A DNA stretch of 26,115 nt from an uncultured Oscillospiraceae bacterium (lineage in GTDB: Bacteria; Bacillota; Clostridia; Oscillospirales; Oscillospiraceae), in contig CAKTVL010000021.1 in assembly GCA_934623575.1 (NCBI GenBank), forward strand, positions 1 to 26,115. The letters are read 5' to 3'. Position numbers and translations under genes: made by a program. The number at the start of each line of letters is the position of its first letter. Positions within the stretch are counted from its first letter, which is position 1. Under the pieces are notes generated by a model, which saw only the letters and a program-made list of their open reading frames with translations, was not told the origin of the DNA and made no database searches. Positions 22,438 to 26,115 of the stretch are shown here, piece by piece.

Positions 22438-22673
22438 TCAGTCGTGCTCGTCGATGACGCCGGTCAGGTCCACCGGCTTACCGTCCTGCCATAGGCCCCA
22501 CAAAAGCACCGCTTTTGCGGGGGCCCCGCATTTGACTCAAATGGGCGAAAATGAATTCCGCCCATTTCAAGGTTTTTGCCGCAGGCAAAAACGCTTGTAC
22601 GCGCCACTCGGCGCGTTTCTCAGTCGTGCTCGTCGATGACGCCGGTCAGGTCCACCGGCTTACCGTCCTGCCA
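22438..22673. repeat. Exact 54-bp direct repeat flanking a 128-bp hairpin cassette
   Basis: Bases 22438-22491 and 22620-22673 are identical over 54 bp. The right copy is the last 17 codons plus stop of rsfS; the left copy lies downstream of the gene. Between them (22492-22619) are four hairpins in a row: GGCCCC..CAAAAGC/GCTTTTG.GGGGCC, AAATGGGCG/CGCCCATTT, GTTTTTGCC/GGCAAAAAC and ACGCGCC/GGCGCGT. The cassette looks inserted, with a copy of the rsfS end on each side. The gene stays intact. Confidence 0.85.
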
Positions 22674-22988
22674 CAGACGCTCAAGGCCGTAGAACTCACG
22701 GGCCTCCTGGTTGAACACATGAACGGCGATGCAGCCGTAGTCCAGCAGCACCCATGTGCCGCCGCGATAGCCCTCACGGTGCAGCGGCTCCTCCGCCGCC
22801 TCCTCGTGGAGCACCTTCTCCACGCTGTCCACCAGCGCGTTGATCTGAGTGTTGCTGGAGCCGGTGGCCAGCACGAAATAGTCCGCCAGCGTGGTCAGCT
22901 CGGCGATCTCCAGCACGCGGATCTCCTTGCCCTTCTTCTCTGACAGGGCGCGGGCGGCCAGCAGGGCCAATTCCTTGGGTGTTTTCAT
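22620..22988 (-). CDS. rsfS: Ribosomal silencing factor RsfS
   Basis: RsfS binds ribosomal protein L14 and blocks subunit joining in poor conditions. The 122 residues show ADYFVLATGSSNTQINALVDSVEK (seen in parts from residue 35) and the GGTWVLLDYGCIAVHVFNQEAREFYGLERLW block, both diagnostic. The start MKTPKELALLA follows an AGAGGG site and overlaps the nadD-yqeK stop by ATGA. It is the last gene of the ftsY-side operon. Its final 54 bases are duplicated downstream. Confidence 0.95.
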   Translation of the reverse strand: MKTPKELALLAARALSEKKGKEIRVLEIAELTTLADYFVLATGSSNTQINALVDSVEKVLHEEAAEEPLHREGYRGGTWVLLDYGCIAVHVFNQEAREFYGLERLWQDGKPVDLTGVIDEHD

Positions 22989-24178
22989 CGTATCCCTCTT
23001 TTCAGCAGATAATCCCGCGCGTCGCGGGTCATGTGGTGGACAGGGTTCCCCATCTCCTCCATCTCGTCGATGGTCATGGTCAGTCCCAGGAGCAGTCCCC
23101 GGTCCAGGTCCTCGTATACGGTCCTTCGCAGCGTCTCCACGCCGGGGAAATCCCGGGTGGGCTCGATGTAGTCCGCCAGATAGATGATCTTCTCCAGCAG
23201 CGTCATGTCCGGCTTGCCGGTGGTGTGATACAGGATGGCGTTGTATACCTCGTCGTCCACCGCAAACACGTCCCGGGCTATGGCGGCGCCGGTCTTGCTG
23301 TGCAGCAGCTTCAGCGCCTTCTGCTCCAGTTCGTCCAGCGGTATGGCGTACTGCCGGCACAGGGCCAGCTGCTCGTCCATGTCCAGCTTCTTGGTGCAGT
23401 CGTGCAGCAGCGCGGCGATGCGGGCCTTGGTCACGTCCGCGCCGTACCTCTCCGCCAGGCACACCGCCTCCTGCTCCGTGCCCAGTACATGGGGCATCCG
23501 CTTGGGCTTGAGATAGCTCAGCGCGATGGGCCGCAGCGCCTCCGGCGTCAGGTGCGTCAGGTCGGTGCAGGTGCCGTAGAGCCGCTCCCGCTGGATGTAG
23601 CCCCACACCGGCGGCGGCAGCAGCTCGCCGCCCTGGCCCCGGGCCAGACGCGCCCGGATCTCGGTGGAGGACACCTCCACCACCTGCGGGTTGGGGATCA
23701 CCGTCACCTGTGCGGCGAAATGCTGCTCCAGATACGCCTTCTGGGCATCAAAGGCGGCGGACTCGTCCTCCGTCTCCCGGCTGAAGGGCGCGATGTGTGC
23801 CAGCGCCACGATGTCCTCCGGCCGCCGCCAGGTGTGCAGGCTCAGGAACATGTCCGACCCCATCAGCAGGTACAGCGTATCCTCCGGATACTGCGCACGC
23901 AGGGCCGCCAGCGTGTCGGCGGTGTAGCTGACGCCGGCGCGGCGCAGCTCCATGTCGCTGACCTCGGCCTTCTTTCCCAGCGCCGCCGTGGCCAACACGG
24001 TCATGTCGTACCGCTGCTGCGGCGCGGCGCTGCCCTCAGGCAGCTGCTTGTGGGGCGGCTGCGCGTCGGGGATCAGCAGCAGCTTGTCCAGGTGCAGGGC
24101 CTCCATAGCCGCCTGGGCGGCGGCGATATGCCCCGCGTGGGGCGGATCGAAGGTGCCGCCGTAAATTCCGATGTTCAT
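22985..24178 (-). CDS. nadD: NadD-YqeK fusion: nicotinate-nucleotide adenylyltransferase plus HD-domain hydrolase
   Basis: The 397 residues join two enzymes that are often separate neighbours. Residues 1 to about 200 are NadD: GGTFDPPHAGH (8-18) is the nucleotidyl-transferase motif and SSTEIRARL the second, so it adenylylates nicotinate mononucleotide to make deamido-NAD. Residues from about 220 are YqeK: HVLGTEQEAVCLAERYGAD, ALLHDCTKK, LLHSKTGA and YLADYIEPTRDFPGVETLR, an HD-type metal site of the family that hydrolyses Ap4A-like dinucleotides. There is no stop or start between them. Its ATG overlaps the yhbY stop and its stop overlaps the rsfS start, each by 4 bases. Confidence 0.94.
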   Translation of the reverse strand: MNIGIYGGTFDPPHAGHIAAAQAAMEALHLDKLLLIPDAQPPHKQLPEGSAAPQQRYDMTVLATAALGKKAEVSDMELRRAGVSYTADTLAALRAQYPEDTLYLLMGSDMFLSLHTWRRPEDIVALAHIAPFSRETEDESAAFDAQKAYLEQHFAAQVTVIPNPQVVEVSSTEIRARLARGQGGELLPPPVWGYIQRERLYGTCTDLTHLTPEALRPIALSYLKPKRMPHVLGTEQEAVCLAERYGADVTKARIAALLHDCTKKLDMDEQLALCRQYAIPLDELEQKALKLLHSKTGAAIARDVFAVDDEVYNAILYHTTGKPDMTLLEKIIYLADYIEPTRDFPGVETLRRTVYEDLDRGLLLGLTMTIDEMEEMGNPVHHMTRDARDYLLKRGIR

Positions 24179-24492
24179 ACGCTCTTCTTCGCCTTGACCA
24201 GCTCGATCTTGCGCTTGCTTTTATCGTGCTGCATCCGGTACAGCACGAATTTACTGCCGATGACCTGCACCACCTCGCAGCGGGCGGCCACCGCCAGCTG
24301 CTCCGCCGCCTCGCGGGCGGTCAGCAGGGAGTTTTCCAGCACCCGGCCCTTGATCAGCTCACGGGCCTCCAGCGCGTCGTTGACCTGCTTGATGAGATTG
24401 TCGCCGATGCCGTCCTTGCCCACATGGACGATAGTGTCCATATTGGTGGCCAGGGAGCGCAGCTGTGCGCGTTGTTTGCTTGTCAGTTCCAT
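24175..24492 (-). CDS. yhbY: YhbY-family RNA-binding protein (CRM domain)
   Basis: The 105-residue protein is one CRM domain. It starts ELTSKQRAQLRSLA, has the loop VHVGKDGIGDNLIKQV in place of the GxxG turn, then ELIKGRVLEN and a closing strand VQVIGSKFVLYR, with a basic tail. YhbY-type proteins associate with pre-50S particles. It begins one base after the rdgB stop and overlaps nadD by 4 bases. Confidence 0.93.
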   Translation of the reverse strand: MELTSKQRAQLRSLATNMDTIVHVGKDGIGDNLIKQVNDALEARELIKGRVLENSLLTAREAAEQLAVAARCEVVQVIGSKFVLYRMQHDKSKRKIELVKAKKSV

Positions 24493-24493
24493 A

Positions 24494-25084
24494 TCATTGC
24501 TTCTCCAAATACGTTTTCAGTTCCGATGCAAAGGCCCGCAGGGCGTTGCCCCGGTGGGAAATGGCGTTCTTCTCCTCCGCCGTCAGCTGGGCGAAGGTCT
24601 TGCGCAGGGACGGCACGAAGAAAATGGGGTCGTAGCCGAACCCGCCGTCGCCCATAGGGGCAAAGGCGATGGTACCGGCGCAGTCGCCCTCCGCCGTCAG
24701 CGTGTCCCCGTTGGGGAAGGCGCAGACGATGGACGTGTGGAAGTGCGCCGCCCGGTCGGTGGCGCCCCGCATGTTGCCCAGCAGCAGCCGGCAGCGCTCC
24801 ATGTCGCTGTCCAGCCCGCCGTACCGGGCGGAATACACCCCCGGCGCGCCCTGAAGCCAGTCCACGCACAGCCCGGAGTCGTCGGCGATGGCCGGCAGGC
24901 CGCTCTCCTTCATGATGGCGTCGGCCTTCAGGGCCGCGTTCTCGGCGAAGGTGGTGCCGGTCTCCTCCACGTCGATGTCCACGCCCACGTCGGCAGGCGT
25001 CACTACCTCTACGCCCAGCTCGCCCAGGATGGCGCGCATCTCCGCCAGTTTTCCCTTGTTGTGGGATGCCAATACAAATTTCAT
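24494..25084 (-). CDS. rdgB: XTP/dITP pyrophosphatase (RdgB/HAM1)
   Basis: The enzyme removes deaminated purine triphosphates (dITP, XTP) from the pool. The 196 residues carry ASHNKGKLAEM at the start, EETGTTFAENAALKA, the catalytic ADDSGL, FGYDPIFF and the C-terminal SHRGNAL, all in family positions. The ATG chosen follows GGGGGAG by 6 bases and overlaps the rph stop by ATGA; a longer frame upstream would run into rph. The rph-rdgB pairing is common in Firmicutes. Confidence 0.95.
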   Translation of the reverse strand: MKFVLASHNKGKLAEMRAILGELGVEVVTPADVGVDIDVEETGTTFAENAALKADAIMKESGLPAIADDSGLCVDWLQGAPGVYSARYGGLDSDMERCRLLLGNMRGATDRAAHFHTSIVCAFPNGDTLTAEGDCAGTIAFAPMGDGGFGYDPIFFVPSLRKTFAQLTAEEKNAISHRGNALRAFASELKTYLEKQ

Positions 25085-25803
25085 AGGATCTCCCCCAGTA
25101 TCTCTTTCTGCTTTTCCAGCAGCTCCCGGCAGCCCTTGGCGCACAGCGCCACCAGTGCCTGCTGCTCCTCCACGGTGAAGGGCCGGCCCTCGCCGGTGCC
25201 CTGTATCTCGATCAGCTGTCCCTGCTCAGTCATCATGCAGTTCAGGTCCACCTGGGCCCGGCTGTCCTCGCTGTACTGCAGGTCCAGCAGCGGCACGTTG
25301 TCCACGATGCCCGCCGACACGCCGGTGACGTAGTGCACCAGCGGCAGCCGGTGGATGACCCCGTCGGCCACCAGCTTCTGGCAGGCCAGTGCCAGTGCCG
25401 TGAAGCCGCCGGTAACGGACGCCGTCCGCGTCCCGCCGTCTCCCTGCAGCACGTCGCAGTCGATGGTGATGGTCCGGGGACCAAGGGCCTCCATGTCCAC
25501 CGCCGCGCGCAGGCTGCGGCCGATGAGCCGCTGTATCTCCGCGCTGCGGCCGGACAGCTTCAGCTTGTCCACGTCCCGGCGGCTGCGCTCCCGGTTGGCC
25601 CGGGGCAGCATAGAGTACTCCGCTGTCACCCAGCCGTGACCCTCCGGCACATGGGGCGGCGTCTTGTCCTCCACCGAGGCGTTGCACAGCACCACCGTCT
25701 CGCCGCAGCGGATCAGCACGCTGCCCTCGGCAAATTTCGTAAAGCCGGGGATCATCTCCACCTTGCGCAGCTGGTCCGCCGCGCGTCCGTCCGCTCTTGT
25801 CAT
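25081..25803 (-). CDS. rph: Ribonuclease PH
   Basis: This phosphorolytic 3' exonuclease trims tRNA precursors. The 240 residues show [33 protein letters not shown], the [14 protein letters not shown] block and [14 protein letters not shown], with the Arg that binds phosphate in GTRTA. The C-terminal [11 protein letters not shown] is typical. AAGGAGG overlaps the ftsY stop region 13 bases upstream. Confidence 0.96.
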   Translation of the reverse strand: MTRADGRAADQLRKVEMIPGFTKFAEGSVLIRCGETVVLCNASVEDKTPPHVPEGHGWVTAEYSMLPRANRERSRRDVDKLKLSGRSAEIQRLIGRSLRAAVDMEALGPRTITIDCDVLQGDGGTRTASVTGGFTALALACQKLVADGVIHRLPLVHYVTGVSAGIVDNVPLLDLQYSEDSRAQVDLNCMMTEQGQLIEIQGTGEGRPFTVEEQQALVALCAKGCRELLEKQKEILGEIL

Positions 25804-25815
25804 GCCGCGCCCTCC

Positions 25816-26115
25816 TTACACCATGTCCTGCACGAAGGCCGCCGGGTCGAAGGGCTTCAGGTCGTCGATGCCCTCGCCCACGCCCACGAACTTCACCGGC
25901 ACGCCCAGCTCCTGGGCGATGGCCACGACGATGCCGCCCTTGGCGGTGCCGTCCAGCTTCGTCAGGATGATGCCCGTCAGCCCCGCCGTCTCCTTGAAGG
26001 TCCGGGCCTGGATCAATCCGTTCTGGCCGGTGGTGGCGTCCAGCACCAGCAGCGTCTCGCAGCTGGAATCCGGGCACTCCCGGTCGATGATCTTCCGCAG
26101 CTTGGCCAGCTCGTT
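25816..26115 (-). CDS. ftsY: Signal recognition particle receptor FtsY, C-terminal part (5' end outside window)
   Basis: The frame is open to the right edge; the last 99 residues are visible. They contain [49 protein letters not shown] and a final [11 protein letters not shown]. These are the G3-G5 region and C-terminus of the FtsY GTPase NG domain ([10 protein letters not shown] is the guanine-specificity block). FtsY docks SRP-bound ribosomes at the membrane. It stands at the head, as far as visible, of the rph-rdgB-yhbY-nadD-rsfS operon. Confidence 0.96.
   Translation of the reverse strand, partial: NELAKLRKIIDRECPDSSCETLLVLDATTGQNGLIQARTFKETAGLTGIILTKLDGTAKGGIVVAIAQELGVPVKFVGVGEGIDDLKPFDPAAFVQDMV

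Noticed and set aside
22989..23606. N-terminal extension of rsfS giving a 328-residue protein
   Set aside because: The upstream part lies in another frame of nadD-yqeK; the ATG at 22988 has a ribosome site and the usual operon overlap.
19543..25333. Long plus-strand frames opposite leuS and the rsfS-rph operon
   Set aside because: They lack recognisable domains and conflict with well-defined minus-strand genes.

Overview
The window looks like chromosome of a GC-rich, low-oxygen gut Firmicute of the Oscillospiraceae type. The reasons are a Rex redox regulator, a formate-tetrahydrofolate ligase / cyclohydrolase / FolD cluster, a THF riboswitch in front of an ECF folate transporter component, a T-box on leuS, a CD1247-type protein beside efp, a wall-anchor protein with a PKTFD sorting motif, and several families of hairpin-rich intergenic repeats. 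The family is inferred from gene content; no species is claimed.

Layout. Bases 1-657 hold the 3' end of an AT-richer DUF1998 gene, probably part of a mobile or defence island. It abuts tRNA-Arg(CCG), which is followed by a second, truncated copy of the 5' half of the same tRNA. From there the sequence is GC-rich host DNA. It holds rex, a 50-residue Cys/Gly-rich membrane peptide, a CoA-pyrophosphatase-type Nudix hydrolase, a strong promoter driving a probable small RNA, a secreted wall-anchored repeat protein (minus) and an SDR oxidoreductase (plus). A minus-strand run then reads fhs > fchA > folD > CmpB-like membrane protein > a 28-residue flavodoxin-like remnant. Divergent from fhs lies folT-folC, controlled by a THF riboswitch. 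A hairpin-rich repeat element follows. Next are minus-strand pairs: thiN with a DUF4430 lipoprotein, pncB with cls, and efp with a CD1247-like protein. Then come yqeG (minus), a plus-strand degenerate GH18-like protein, rpsU, leuS with its T-box, and the tightly overlapped operon ftsY > rph > rdgB > yhbY > nadD-yqeK > rsfS at the right edge.

How the genes fit together. The 6.4-11.8 kb block is a folate and one-carbon unit. FolT imports folate under THF-riboswitch control and FolC traps it by glutamylation. Fhs, FchA and FolD interconvert formyl-, methenyl- and methylene-THF. FolD lacks two of its three usual catalytic residues, and the operon supplies a separate cyclohydrolase, which suggests that FolD here is only a dehydrogenase. 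The right-hand block is ribosome, tRNA, RNA and NAD housekeeping.

The points most worth a second look are the FolD/FchA division of labour, the uncharacterised small RNA at 3031-3188, the island junction at tRNA-Arg, the exact 54-bp duplication of the rsfS 3' end around a hairpin cassette, the degenerate GH18-like protein and the Cys/Gly peptide next to rex. I saw no CRISPR array, complete transposase or integrase, rRNA gene or replication origin.
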